In this document: positions 32,310 to 40,488 of the stretch, piece after piece
Position numbering within the stretch: the first letter of the stretch is position 1
How the letters are laid out: each line of letters begins with the position of its first letter
Source of the DNA: Spirochaetales bacterium
GTDB lineage: Bacteria; Spirochaetota; Spirochaetia; DSM-2461
Direction of reading: 5' to 3'
DNA length: 40,500 nucleotides
NCBI GenBank assembly: GCA_028532905.1
Contig: JAQQAM010000266.1
Location: 1 to 40,500 of the forward strand
Notes under the pieces: generated by a model
Database searches by the model: none
What the model saw: the letters and a program-made list of their open reading frames with translations, nothing else
Told to the model about the DNA's origin: nothing
Made by a program: the position numbers and the translations under genes

Positions 32310-33348
32310 GGGGAGTCTCCAGAAAGGCTTCCACTTCCCGTCCCATACGGCTCAGGGAGAAGAACTCTTTAACAGTCTTCTGCCCCTCTGCTCCCACAGC
32401 GGCCAGTTCGTCTTTTTTCCTGTACAGCTCTTCCATCCGGCGGGCAATGGGCTGAACCTCTCTCTCAACAGCATAGCCGTTTGTATTATCCACAAGGAAT
32501 TCCTCTGTTCCTCCGGACAGGGTGGTGAGTACGGGCAGGCCCAGCATCATCCCCTCCAGAAGGGCATTGGAGATTCCTTCATTCTCTGATACCAGGGCAA
32601 AGAGATCCGCCTTCTGCAGAAAGGGGACGGGATCACTCTGGAAACCGGCCATCTCCACAGAGTCTTCTATTCCCAGATCCTTAATCTGCCGCATCAGCTC
32701 CGTCTTCATAAGTCCGCTGCCCACAATGGTCAGCTTTATATCCTTCCGGATATCCTCCCCAAGAGACGCCAGGGCATCAAAGAGAAGATGGAACCCTTTG
32801 CGGGGCGTCAGGGTTCCCACGGAAACAATATTCAGACGGCTGTCTGTCCGTTCCGGGGGATTTCCTGTCTGGATTTCCGGTATACCGTTGTAGATGAGCC
32901 TGATCTTCTCCTGGTCTACAAAATCATATTTCAGGAAGTTGTCCTTTGTCCGCCGGGCATTGACGATAATCCCCTCATTCAGGCGGGTATAGACAAAACG
33001 CCTCCAGGTGCTGTCCAGATCCCGGACAATACCCAGTCTCAGGATATGCCGGATACGGAACAGCCGGGTCAGAACTCCCAGAATAAAATATTCAGCCTTT
33101 TTGGTGCTGACCACAGCATCGGGTCTCCAGAACAGAAGAATGAAAAAGGCTGTCAGAAAGGTAAAAGGATCAAAGGGTGTCAGAAAAGGAGAAAAAAACC
33201 AGGGCTTCCCGAACTTACCGGCCAGCAGAGGATTCCTTAAAAGGATTCTGACGGAGTGTCCCTGACCTTCCAGTTCGTTCATGGCCATGGTGGACCATTT
33301 CTCATTCCCCCCCCATTCACGGGCGGAACAGACAAAGAGTATTTTCAA
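32302..33348 (-). CDS. GT4-family glycosyltransferase
   Basis: 348 aa. KILFVCSAREWGGNEKWSTM forms the N-terminal glycine-rich loop. LNIVSVGTLTPRKGFHLLFD, LTIVGSGLMKTELMRQIKDL and SENEGISNALLEGMMLGLPV, with the E-x7-E donor motif, mark the C-terminal domain. I chose the TTG at 33348, which overlaps the previous gene's stop as TTGA and has AAGGA before it. A longer frame from the ATG at 33375 would add nine residues within the upstream gene. It has no membrane span and probably acts on the lipid-linked repeat unit. Confidence 0.9.
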   Translation of the reverse strand: MKILFVCSAREWGGNEKWSTMAMNELEGQGHSVRILLRNPLLAGKFGKPWFFSPFLTPFDPFTFLTAFFILLFWRPDAVVSTKKAEYFILGVLTRLFRIRHILRLGIVRDLDSTWRRFVYTRLNEGIIVNARRTKDNFLKYDFVDQEKIRLIYNGIPEIQTGNPPERTDSRLNIVSVGTLTPRKGFHLLFDALASLGEDIRKDIKLTIVGSGLMKTELMRQIKDLGIEDSVEMAGFQSDPVPFLQKADLFALVSENEGISNALLEGMMLGLPVLTTLSGGTEEFLVDNTNGYAVEREVQPIARRMEELYRKKDELAAVGAEGQKTVKEFFSLSRMGREVEAFLETPRD

Positions 33349-34460
33349 GATATTTCCTTCAGGCGGGCCTGCCATTTTTCATCCACATAGGCAGAGATTT
33401 CCCGGTCAAAACGTTCATTGGAAAAGCCTTCGGCATGGCTGCGGATAAAATCGCTGTCCCATGTCATTCCTTCCAGTTCCTCCATGGCGGCGGTGAGGGA
33501 GGTAACATCCTGAGAGTCAAAGAAGACTCCCGTTTTTCCGGGGAGTACCGTATCCAGGGCACCCCCTTTCTTCAGGGCGATCACCGGCCGTCCGCAGGCC
33601 TGAGCCTCCACAGGGGTGATCCCGAAATCTTCAAGGGCGGGAAAGAGAAAGGCCTTGCACCCTCTGTAGTAATTCCGAACTTCTTCATCTCCCAAAGATC
33701 CCTTGAACTCGATGGTCGGACCGGCCAGCTCTCTCAGGCGCTGTTCATCCGGGCCTCCGCCGATAATAACCAGACGCCGCTTCAGGGCATTACAGGCTTC
33801 AATGGCCAGATCAATTTTCTTATAGGGAACAAAGCGGGAAATAATCATGTAATAATTATCCCCCTCCCCGGCGGCACCGGGATCGCCGGGAGTGTAGAAC
33901 TCCGTGTTCACCGGGGGAAAGATCACATCCGCTTCCCGGCGGTAATATTTTCTGATTCTTCTGGCAACAAAGTTGGAATTGGCAATAAAATGATCCACCC
34001 TCTGACTGGAGAGCATATCCCACTGCCTGATTGCCGGCATGGTCCGGCGCATCATCATACGGGCCAAAGCTCCGGAGGAGGCGTAGTATTCATGGTACAG
34101 ATCCCAGGCATAACGCATGGGGGAATGGACATAGGCAATATGAACCGAGTCGGGAGTGGTGAGAACCCCCTTGGCACAGGAGGATGAGGATGAGAGAACC
34201 ACATCGTATTCTGAAAGATCGAATTCCTCAAACGCCCGGGGCATTAGGCTGAGCATTTTCGTATAGTGTTTTTTGGAGAAGGGGACCTTCTGCATAAAGG
34301 AGGGGACAACCCGGGAACTGTCGAAAATATGACCGATTCTCCCTTTGTCAAAAACCGTTGTATAAACGGGGGCATCAGGGTACAGATCGAACCATCGTTT
34401 GACCACCTTTTCGGCTCCTCCGGGAACCGTCAGCCAGTCATGTGTTATAGCTAATTTCAT
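33345..34460 (-). CDS. GT4-family glycosyltransferase (mannosyltransferase-like)
   Basis: 371 aa. KLAITHDWLTVPGGAEKVVK and HIAYVHSPMRYAWDLYHEYY are hallmarks of a GT4 subgroup that includes WbaZ-type mannosyltransferases. NYYMIISRFVPYKKIDLAIE, LVIIGGGPDEQRLRELAG and FPALEDFGITPVEAQACGRP complete the donor-binding domain. It is the first of three overlapping transferase genes, so it may add the sugar next to the primer. Just upstream lies a palindrome GACTAAATAGTC (34469-34480), a possible operator. Confidence 0.9.
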   Translation of the reverse strand: MKLAITHDWLTVPGGAEKVVKRWFDLYPDAPVYTTVFDKGRIGHIFDSSRVVPSFMQKVPFSKKHYTKMLSLMPRAFEEFDLSEYDVVLSSSSSCAKGVLTTPDSVHIAYVHSPMRYAWDLYHEYYASSGALARMMMRRTMPAIRQWDMLSSQRVDHFIANSNFVARRIRKYYRREADVIFPPVNTEFYTPGDPGAAGEGDNYYMIISRFVPYKKIDLAIEACNALKRRLVIIGGGPDEQRLRELAGPTIEFKGSLGDEEVRNYYRGCKAFLFPALEDFGITPVEAQACGRPVIALKKGGALDTVLPGKTGVFFDSQDVTSLTAAMEELEGMTWDSDFIRSHAEGFSNERFDREISAYVDEKWQARLKEIS

Positions 34461-34606
34461 TAGTAAAAGACTAAATAGTCCTCAATCATCCGTCAAGTAC
34501 TATTCCTTTAAAGAAAATACTGTTAACAATAAAATAATCCCCACAGGAAAAGCCCCTTCCCCGGGCCCGGAAATGCGGGGAATATCAAAAGAAAAACAGG
34601 TGAACC

Positions 34607-35191
34607 ATGACTCCCGGAACCCTTAAAAACAAGTACTACCTTATGCGCCACGGCCGCAGTCTGGCCAATGAAGAGGGAATCATCATAAGCGATCCGTCCA
34701 ACGGCTGTTCCGCCTACGGGCTGGCTCCGGCCGGAAGGCGGCAGATCAGTGATACCCTGAAATCCTGCCCTTATCTGGGCCCTGAGACTCTGATTTACTG
34801 TTCCGATTTTCTGAGAACAAGGGAAAGCGCAGAACTGGCGGCCTCCCTGCTGGGAACAGAGCCTCCCCGGGCCAGCGAATCTCTGCGGGAACGGAATTTC
34901 GGACAATATGAAAAAACAGCAGATGTGCACTACAGGGAAGTCTGGGAAAAGGATGCGATGAGCGGGCAGAATAAAGACCGGGATGTGGAGAGCCCCGATG
35001 AGGTGCGCAGCAGATTTTTATCCTTCCTTTCGGAACTGGAACAGAACCATTCAGGAAAGAAGATTCTTCTCATCTCCCATGGGGATATCCTGCAGATAGC
35101 CCTCACCTGGCCGGAGGGGATTGAAGCAAAGGATCACCGCTTGCAGAAACATCTTGAAACTGCGGAGATCAGATTATTCAATCCCCGGTGA
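34607..35191 (+). CDS. Histidine-phosphatase-superfamily protein (phosphoglycerate-mutase-like)
   Basis: 194 aa. YYLMRHGRSLANEEG has the phospho-accepting histidine (RHG, His15). Later LRERNFGQYE provides the conserved Glu/Phe-Gly segment, and KILLISHGDILQIAL provides the second catalytic histidine. This is a small phosphatase of the CobC/GpmB style; the substrate is open. The stop codon TGA forms the loop of a perfect hairpin CCCCGG-TGA-CCGGGG (35183-35197), which may slow ribosomes or aid termination before the convergent NrpR gene. It stands alone between convergent and divergent neighbours. Confidence 0.88.
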   Translation: MTPGTLKNKYYLMRHGRSLANEEGIIISDPSNGCSAYGLAPAGRRQISDTLKSCPYLGPETLIYCSDFLRTRESAELAASLLGTEPPRASESLRERNFGQYEKTADVHYREVWEKDAMSGQNKDRDVESPDEVRSRFLSFLSELEQNHSGKKILLISHGDILQIALTWPEGIEAKDHRLQKHLETAEIRLFNPR

Positions 35192-35232
35192 CCGGGGCAG
35201 CAGCCGGGTCCTGTAACCTGCAACTGAGACCG

Positions 35233-36246
35233 TCAGCTTCCGCTTCTGATCTGACTCAGGGCACTGTACAGATCGGTGTACATAATAAGCTGATCGTACT
35301 CGATCATCCCGGACAGAGCCTTTGACTTTACCGGAATATCCGCTTCCGTCAGCGCGGAGATGGAATTCAGCCCCCCCGCTGTGATCAGTCCGATTCTCCC
35401 GTCGGCCACGGGAATATCCAGAAGGGAATGGCCCGAGTATCCGATTTTTAGGATGCCCCCCAGTCCCATTTCGGTCAGTTTCCCGTGTATTTCGGTCACC
35501 TGATCCAGACTGCCGGCGGGGATTTCCCGGAAACTGGCCCCGATAAAACCGTGTCCGGCCTCTGATGCCCCCCGGCAGTCGGTCATACCGCTGCTGATAT
35601 AAACCTCCAGAGGATCCACGCTGGTGCCGTTGTAGTTGATGATGGCTGCGAACCGGTCCGGCCGGCTCCCCGAAACTTCCAGAAGCCCCCCGAAAACTGA
35701 GGTCACCGGGATGCCGCAGCTCAGAAACACCCCATTCAGGGTAATGGAACACACCGTTCCCAGACCGAAGTATCCGGGAGGAACCAGAGTATCCCCTATT
35801 TTGTCTCCGGGCCGGAAGACCGCGACCTTCTGTCCCATGGTCAGTCCCGATTCAAAGACGGGAGCGATCAGATGATACACAACCGATGAATTCTCCAGAG
35901 GAACCAGACTCACATTCACCAGAACGGTTCCCTTTCTCTTCTTCCAGTCGAAGTTCATCTGATAGGACAGCTCATCAATCCGGGAAGAGAGGAATCCCAC
36001 CCGGTCATAGACCTGGTTTCGGGCTATCTCCTTATGACCGGCGGCCGTCAGGTATCGTCCTTTTTTTTCCTTGTATTCTGTCAGCCCCGCCTTGTCCAGG
36101 GCCAGCATATGAAAGCGCACCGTCCGCTCACTCAGGGCGGTTCCCCTCTCCTGGAGGCGCTCCTTTATGACCTGGCTGGAAAGGGGTTCATCCTCTTCCG
36201 ACAGAATCTTCAGAATCAGGAGCCGCTTGGCGTCGGTTTTCTCCAT
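35233..36246 (-). CDS. NrpR-type transcriptional regulator (winged helix plus DUF128/NrpR domain)
   Basis: 337 aa. An N-terminal winged helix (about 1-70: RLLILKILSEEDEPLSSQVI, then LSERTVRFHMLALDKAGL) is joined to one large domain (about 75-330) resembling the NrpR/DUF128 regulatory domain: GLTMGQKVAVFRPGD, GYFGLGTVCSITLNGVFL, RGASEAGHGFIGASFREIPA, GLITAGGLNSISALTEAD. In methanogenic archaea NrpR represses nitrogen-assimilation genes and is released by 2-oxoglutarate. This protein has a single regulatory domain. The start overlaps the stop of the LysR gene as TAATG, so both regulators are co-expressed. The ligand here is not established. Confidence 0.85.
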   Translation of the reverse strand: MEKTDAKRLLILKILSEEDEPLSSQVIKERLQERGTALSERTVRFHMLALDKAGLTEYKEKKGRYLTAAGHKEIARNQVYDRVGFLSSRIDELSYQMNFDWKKRKGTVLVNVSLVPLENSSVVYHLIAPVFESGLTMGQKVAVFRPGDKIGDTLVPPGYFGLGTVCSITLNGVFLSCGIPVTSVFGGLLEVSGSRPDRFAAIINYNGTSVDPLEVYISSGMTDCRGASEAGHGFIGASFREIPAGSLDQVTEIHGKLTEMGLGGILKIGYSGHSLLDIPVADGRIGLITAGGLNSISALTEADIPVKSKALSGMIEYDQLIMYTDLYSALSQIRSGS

Positions 36247-37148
36247 TATTCAAATTCTCCCTCTTCCGGAGATCCGGCAAGAAGGGATGTGAAGGCCCTC
36301 AGGACTGGTGTCTGACTCTTGCGGCGGTTTACACAGATCCCCACATTGTAGGGGTCAAGATCCAGAACATCCGGGAGAACCGTGATTTTTTCCTGTATAA
36401 AGCTGTTCTCTCTTACCAGAGACGGAACCACACCGAATCCGAATCCCAGACTGACCAGTGCGATAATAGCCTCATTGCCGTCCACCTCGGCATAGACATC
36501 CGGTTCGATATCCATGGCCTTGAAAAAGCGGTCCAGCCTCTTGCGGGCCAGTCCCTTCTCCGGAAGGATGAGGGGCAGATCATACCAGGCGGTTCCCTGT
36601 GTCTGCAGACGGTCTGTCAGATGACACTCGGTGGCCGGAGAAATCAGCTGAAGGGGCGTACTGGTCACCGGCAGGAACACCAGATTCTCGGGCATGGAAT
36701 CAGGCTCAGCGGCAACAGAGACATCGGCCATACCGTTCATAACCATGGCCACCGCATCGGCGGCGGATCCGGTTCTGAGATTGATATGGATACCGGGATA
36801 CTCCTGCCTGCATTTCTCCAGAAGCTCGGGAAGGATGGTGTAACAGGCTGTCACCGAACTGTAGACAATCAGTTCTCCCTTGACATCGCGGCTCTCTTCG
36901 GAAAGATCGCTCTGAAGCATCTGCCAGTCCTCCAGAACCGAGAGAGCATAGTCCCGGAACCGGCTCCCCGCAGGTGTGAGAACCACCCCCCGGTTGTCTC
37001 TGAAGAAGAGCTTCTGCCCCACCTGATCTTCCATTCTCTGGATGGTCCGGCTCAGAGCCGAAGGGCTTATGGCCATAAGATGGCTGGTTTTTGTGTAGTG
37101 CAAAGTTTCCGACAGTTTCAGAAAAAGCTGTAATTCGCGTATGTCCAC
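36246..37148 (-). CDS. LysR-family regulator resembling IlvY
   Basis: 300 aa. The winged helix reads ELQLFLKLSETLHYTKTSHL, then ISPSALSRTIQRMEDQVGQK and LFFRDNRGVVLTPAG. Its effector domain (VKGELIVYSSVTACYTILPE, then HINLRTGSAADAVAMVMNGM and VDGNEAIIALVSLGFGFGVV) follows E. coli IlvY closely from memory. IlvY activates acetohydroxy acid isomeroreductase in response to acetolactate or acetohydroxybutyrate, but no ilv gene lies in the window. The start is GTG, after GGGAG, which can fold with CTCCC into a short hairpin. It is followed without a gap by the NrpR-type gene. Confidence 0.87.
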   Translation of the reverse strand: MDIRELQLFLKLSETLHYTKTSHLMAISPSALSRTIQRMEDQVGQKLFFRDNRGVVLTPAGSRFRDYALSVLEDWQMLQSDLSEESRDVKGELIVYSSVTACYTILPELLEKCRQEYPGIHINLRTGSAADAVAMVMNGMADVSVAAEPDSMPENLVFLPVTSTPLQLISPATECHLTDRLQTQGTAWYDLPLILPEKGLARKRLDRFFKAMDIEPDVYAEVDGNEAIIALVSLGFGFGVVPSLVRENSFIQEKITVLPDVLDLDPYNVGICVNRRKSQTPVLRAFTSLLAGSPEEGEFE

Positions 37149-37177
37149 TGGGAGTTCTCCCTCATTGAATTTACCCT

Positions 37178-37205
37178 ATTATAGTGTATATTTCCTCAAG
37201 CACAA
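37178..37205 (-). promoter_or_regulatory. Promoter of the IlvY-like/NrpR-like pair
   Basis: On the minus strand TTGTGC (37205-37200), a 16-base spacer and a perfect TATAAT (37183-37178). The start near 37171 gives a leader of about 23 bases. On the other strand a TTGACA at 37227-37232 may belong to the divergent lipoprotein gene, but its -10 box is unclear. Confidence 0.55.
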
Positions 37206-37305
37206 ATACCCGATTTTTTACAGTGTTTGACAGGGGCTGCTTTTCTATTCACAATCTTTATTGTATCTTTTGTTGCCGGGTTTGTTTTATTACAAGGAGG
37301 GACCA

Positions 37306-38040
37306 ATGCCGAAAAAAGTTATTCTGATGCTCTTTCTGACATCCCTACTCCTGTCCTGTGCTGTGGATCAGCAGATAAATCTGAACAACGACGGGTCGGG
37401 AACCGTGGAAAGCGGCGTCTACCTGGAGTCCTTTTTTCTCACCACCCTGCAGGACCTCACAGACCTGAATAATTCGGGAACTAACGGCGGCAACAGGCTG
37501 GAAGCCGACTCGATTGCCGCAGAAATGGCACAGAACCCCTTCTTTTCGGACATACGGGTCGAATCTCCCTCTGAAGGGCAGTACACAGGCTCTTTGAAAT
37601 TCAATCATATTGAAGAACTCTTTCTCTCTGCCGGAGGGAGCCCGGAGAACAGGATTCTGGAGTATTCAGACCTGGGAGGCGGTGAAAAACAGCTGGACAT
37701 CAGAATCAATTACGACAACTTCAATCAGATTTTTCAGCTGTTTCCCATGCTTCAGGACCCCGGTTTCCAGTACTTCCTCCCCGAAAGAAGCATCAGTGAA
37801 GCCGAGTATACAGACATGCTTCTGTTCCTCTTCGAGGACAGCGAAGGAATCAGTGAACGGGCTCTGAAATCTCTGATACGGACAGCCTCCCTCAAGCTCC
37901 TGATCTCTGTGGACGGAACAATCACGGAACAGCAGGGAGGACAGAAACTGAATGATTCAACAATGAGAATATCACTGCCCCTGGTCAAGCTTCTTCTTCA
38001 TAAAGAGGAAATCAGCTACAGTCTGCGGTACAGAATCTGA
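37306..38040 (+). CDS. Lipoprotein of unknown function
   Basis: 244 aa. The signal MPKKVILMLFLTSLLLSC ends in a lipobox cysteine at 18, so it should be membrane-anchored and face the periplasm or surface. The mature start DQQINLNNDGSGTVESGVYL resembles small bacterial lipoprotein domains of the LppM/DUF3153 style, with an N-terminal beta strand and a D-G-S-G turn. The remainder has alternating polar strands and two acidic helices (ISEAEYTDMLLFLFEDSEG). AAGGAGG is 5 bases before the ATG; a longer in-frame start at 37261 would disrupt the signal. It is probably co-transcribed with gpsA, 47 bases downstream. Confidence 0.82.
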   Translation: MPKKVILMLFLTSLLLSCAVDQQINLNNDGSGTVESGVYLESFFLTTLQDLTDLNNSGTNGGNRLEADSIAAEMAQNPFFSDIRVESPSEGQYTGSLKFNHIEELFLSAGGSPENRILEYSDLGGGEKQLDIRINYDNFNQIFQLFPMLQDPGFQYFLPERSISEAEYTDMLLFLFEDSEGISERALKSLIRTASLKLLISVDGTITEQQGGQKLNDSTMRISLPLVKLLLHKEEISYSLRYRI

Positions 38041-38087
38041 CCCCTCAGGGGCAGTCTGATCCAGTGGAAACAGGAAAGGAAAGAACA

Positions 38088-39134
38088 ATGAATAATAAGA
38101 AAGTAGGAATTATAGGTGCAGGAGCCTTCGGCTCGGCCATAGCAAAAATTCTGGGACAGAAAGAGATCGACACGGTGATCTGGAGTTTCACAGAAAAGGG
38201 TGCCGACGACATCAACAACAAACGGGAGAACAGCGAGTTTCTTCCGGGGGTGAAAATTCCTGAATGCGTGAGGGCCACAACAGATATTGTGGAGGCCGCA
38301 ACCGGGCGGGACTACCTGATCCTGGCAACCCCCTCTCTCTTTCTGGTGGATACCCTGAAACAGATCCTTATGGTTCCCGATATTCTGGAAGGGGAAACCC
38401 TGATTGCCACCATAACAAAGGGCTTTGCTCCGGGAAAAAACGGTCCCCAGTTTATTCTGGACACACTGGAAAACTATCTGCCCGGTTTTTACAAGGGAAA
38501 CCTGGTGTATATTTCCGGTCCCAGCCATGCGGAAGAGATCGGCGCCGGAAAGATTACCGGTCTGATCTCCGCCTCCAGCAATCCGAGAAACTCCATTGAG
38601 TTCAGAGAGCTTCTCAGCTCTCCCAATATGCGGCTGTTCTCGTCACTGGATATCATCGGTGTACAGACCTGTGCGGCTCTGAAGAACGTGATTGCCATTG
38701 CCTTCGGTATTCTGGATGCCCTGAAGGAGACAACCGGCCAGGTGGGAGACAACACCGAATCCTTTCTGTTTGCCGCCGGTCTGAATGAGATTCAGCTTCT
38801 GGGAAAAAGCCTGGGGTCCACACATCCCGAAACCTTCACATCCATCGCCGGTGTGGGAGACCTGGATGTAACCTGCCGTTCCCAGTACGGAAGAAACCGC
38901 CGCTTCGGCCGGGATATCGTTCTGAAAAGAATCCATGAACAGTTCAAGGGGATTGATGATCTTATTGAGCATATCGGCAGCATCGGTTACCTCCCCGAAG
39001 GAGCCATAGCCGCCCAGTACGCCGTTGTGCTGGGAGAAAAAAACAACCTGAAACTGCCCATTATCAAACTGGTGTACTCCATTCTGAACAGGGAGATCAA
39101 ACCGGAAGAGGCGATCAATCTGTTTCTGAGCTGA
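38088..39134 (+). CDS. gpsA: Glycerol-3-phosphate dehydrogenase (NAD(P)+)
   Basis: 348 aa. The NAD-binding loop is GIIGAGAFGSAIAK (7-20), with ITKGF (109-113) and SGPSHAEEI (143-151) following. The catalytic lysine is Lys199 in TCAALKNVIAIAFGI, and the substrate loop is GVGDLDVTCRSQYGRNRRFG. The enzyme makes sn-glycerol 3-phosphate from dihydroxyacetone phosphate for phospholipid synthesis. VGDNTESFLFAAGLNEIQLL is more divergent than the usual N-T-x-A-A-L-I-T-R-G-L-x-E block, but all catalytic parts remain. The last 20 bases overlap the convergent radical SAM gene. Confidence 0.9.
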   Translation: MNNKKVGIIGAGAFGSAIAKILGQKEIDTVIWSFTEKGADDINNKRENSEFLPGVKIPECVRATTDIVEAATGRDYLILATPSLFLVDTLKQILMVPDILEGETLIATITKGFAPGKNGPQFILDTLENYLPGFYKGNLVYISGPSHAEEIGAGKITGLISASSNPRNSIEFRELLSSPNMRLFSSLDIIGVQTCAALKNVIAIAFGILDALKETTGQVGDNTESFLFAAGLNEIQLLGKSLGSTHPETFTSIAGVGDLDVTCRSQYGRNRRFGRDIVLKRIHEQFKGIDDLIEHIGSIGYLPEGAIAAQYAVVLGEKNNLKLPIIKLVYSILNREIKPEEAINLFLS

Positions 39135-40488
39135 GGGAGCTCTGAAACAGTTCCAGCCCCAGACGCCGGAACGCATCAATTTTATTCCTGTCCAGCTCCC
39201 GGCTCTCCAGGGGAAAGAAATTATTATTATGGAACAGGGGCTCCTCTGCCAGTGGATAGGGGCTCATTCTGATGCTCTGTTCCCAGAGCCCGGTACCGGG
39301 AACCGGTGAGTACTGGGCCAGACGGCAGCGCACCCCTGTTGCTGCAGCCGTCCGGATAGAGTGTTCCAGTTCTCCGGGGTCCTGCCCCGGCAGACCGGCC
39401 AGGACATACACCTGGCAGTGTTCCAGAGGAAACTCCGAATCCCGGATGGCCTGTATGGCTTTCTGAAAATCGCTGAGGGAGCTTTTTCCGTCGGAGAGCT
39501 TTTGAAAGGAATCATCCGATGATTCATATCCCATACGGATCTCCCGGAAACCCGCCCGGGCCATAAGATTCAGTTTCTCTGCATCCAGATAGCGGATATG
39601 CAGGGCATTGGGATTATAGAAATTCAGATTGCCTCCGGTCTCTCTGACAACAGTCTCCAGAAAGGGACCCAGAACACTGTCCCAGTTCACCAGCAGGGCA
39701 TCATCATAAAAGGCAAAATTCCGGCAGCCCTTCTCCCGGTACAATCTCAGCACAAAATCCACTGCCTCCTGAACCCTCCCCTTTTCAAACTCCGGCGATA
39801 TAAGAGAGGAGGCGCAGTAATCGCAGCGGAAGGGGCAGCCTTCATTGAGTCTCAAGGCGGCACTGTCCCGCCAGACGGGGTCCTGAACCAGGGGATGGAG
39901 GGGAGGTTTCCCGGCAGGAAGGGGCAGGCCTCTTGCTTCAAGATCTTGAAGCAGCCCCGGCCAGGCAGGACCTCTTGTCACAAAGTCCGCCTCACAGACC
40001 GCCAGGCAGTGATCCGGCATAAGGGTTCCGTAAATCCCGCCGCAGCCCACAGGCACCCGGGGAAAAACCTTTCTGCTGAGGCGGACCATCTCCCTCACCC
40101 CTAAATACCAGTAGGTCATACCGCTGGTCACAAGAATCAGATCAGGGGGGCTCTCAAGGGATCTCATCTGCTGTTCCAGACTCTCCGGGAGGACACCGTA
40201 GCGGCTGAACTGTCTGGGAATGGGGGGGACTCCCGGAGGCAATTGTGCGGGCTGCCGGAACAGTTTACCCCTGCCCTCAGACTTGCGTCTGCAGGCTCCC
40301 AGGCGTTCTATGCTGAGAGAATCTGTATAATCCAGAGCATTGATATGAACCACATCATATCCGGCCTGTTCCAGCCAGGCGCCTATTCTCAGAAGGCCGT
40401 AGGGCTTAACATAAAGGTCATAGAAGGCGAAATCATACACCGGGGGATTCAGCAGAAGGACAGTTGGTCTGGAAAATGAACCGCTCAT
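39115..40488 (-). CDS. Radical SAM protein with an N-terminal B12-binding-like domain
   Basis: 457 aa. The N-terminal Rossmann-like domain starts TVLLLNPPVYDFAFYDLYVK with PYGLLRIGAWLEQAGYDVVH, as in B12-binding radical SAM proteins. The D-x-H-x-x-G cobalamin ligand motif is not seen, so cobalamin may bind weakly or not at all. The [4Fe-4S] ligands are Cys218, 222 and 225 in NEGCPFRCDYCASS. A TIM-barrel follows (FAFYDDALLVNWDSVLGPFL, IRMGYESSDD, VYVLAGLPGQDPGELEHSI). The substrate is unknown. An internal stretch (about 60-105) is Pro/Gln/Arg-rich and unlike the core. It overlaps gpsA tail to tail by 20 bases. Its promoter lies beyond the window. Confidence 0.88.
   Translation of the reverse strand: MSGSFSRPTVLLLNPPVYDFAFYDLYVKPYGLLRIGAWLEQAGYDVVHINALDYTDSLSIERLGACRRKSEGRGKLFRQPAQLPPGVPPIPRQFSRYGVLPESLEQQMRSLESPPDLILVTSGMTYWYLGVREMVRLSRKVFPRVPVGCGGIYGTLMPDHCLAVCEADFVTRGPAWPGLLQDLEARGLPLPAGKPPLHPLVQDPVWRDSAALRLNEGCPFRCDYCASSLISPEFEKGRVQEAVDFVLRLYREKGCRNFAFYDDALLVNWDSVLGPFLETVVRETGGNLNFYNPNALHIRYLDAEKLNLMARAGFREIRMGYESSDDSFQKLSDGKSSLSDFQKAIQAIRDSEFPLEHCQVYVLAGLPGQDPGELEHSIRTAAATGVRCRLAQYSPVPGTGLWEQSIRMSPYPLAEEPLFHNNNFFPLESRELDRNKIDAFRRLGLELFQSSLSSETD

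Noticed and set aside
34607-35191. Assignment as glycolytic phosphoglycerate mutase
   Set aside because: The protein is only 194 aa and lacks the longer GpmA insertions; a general histidine phosphatase is safer.
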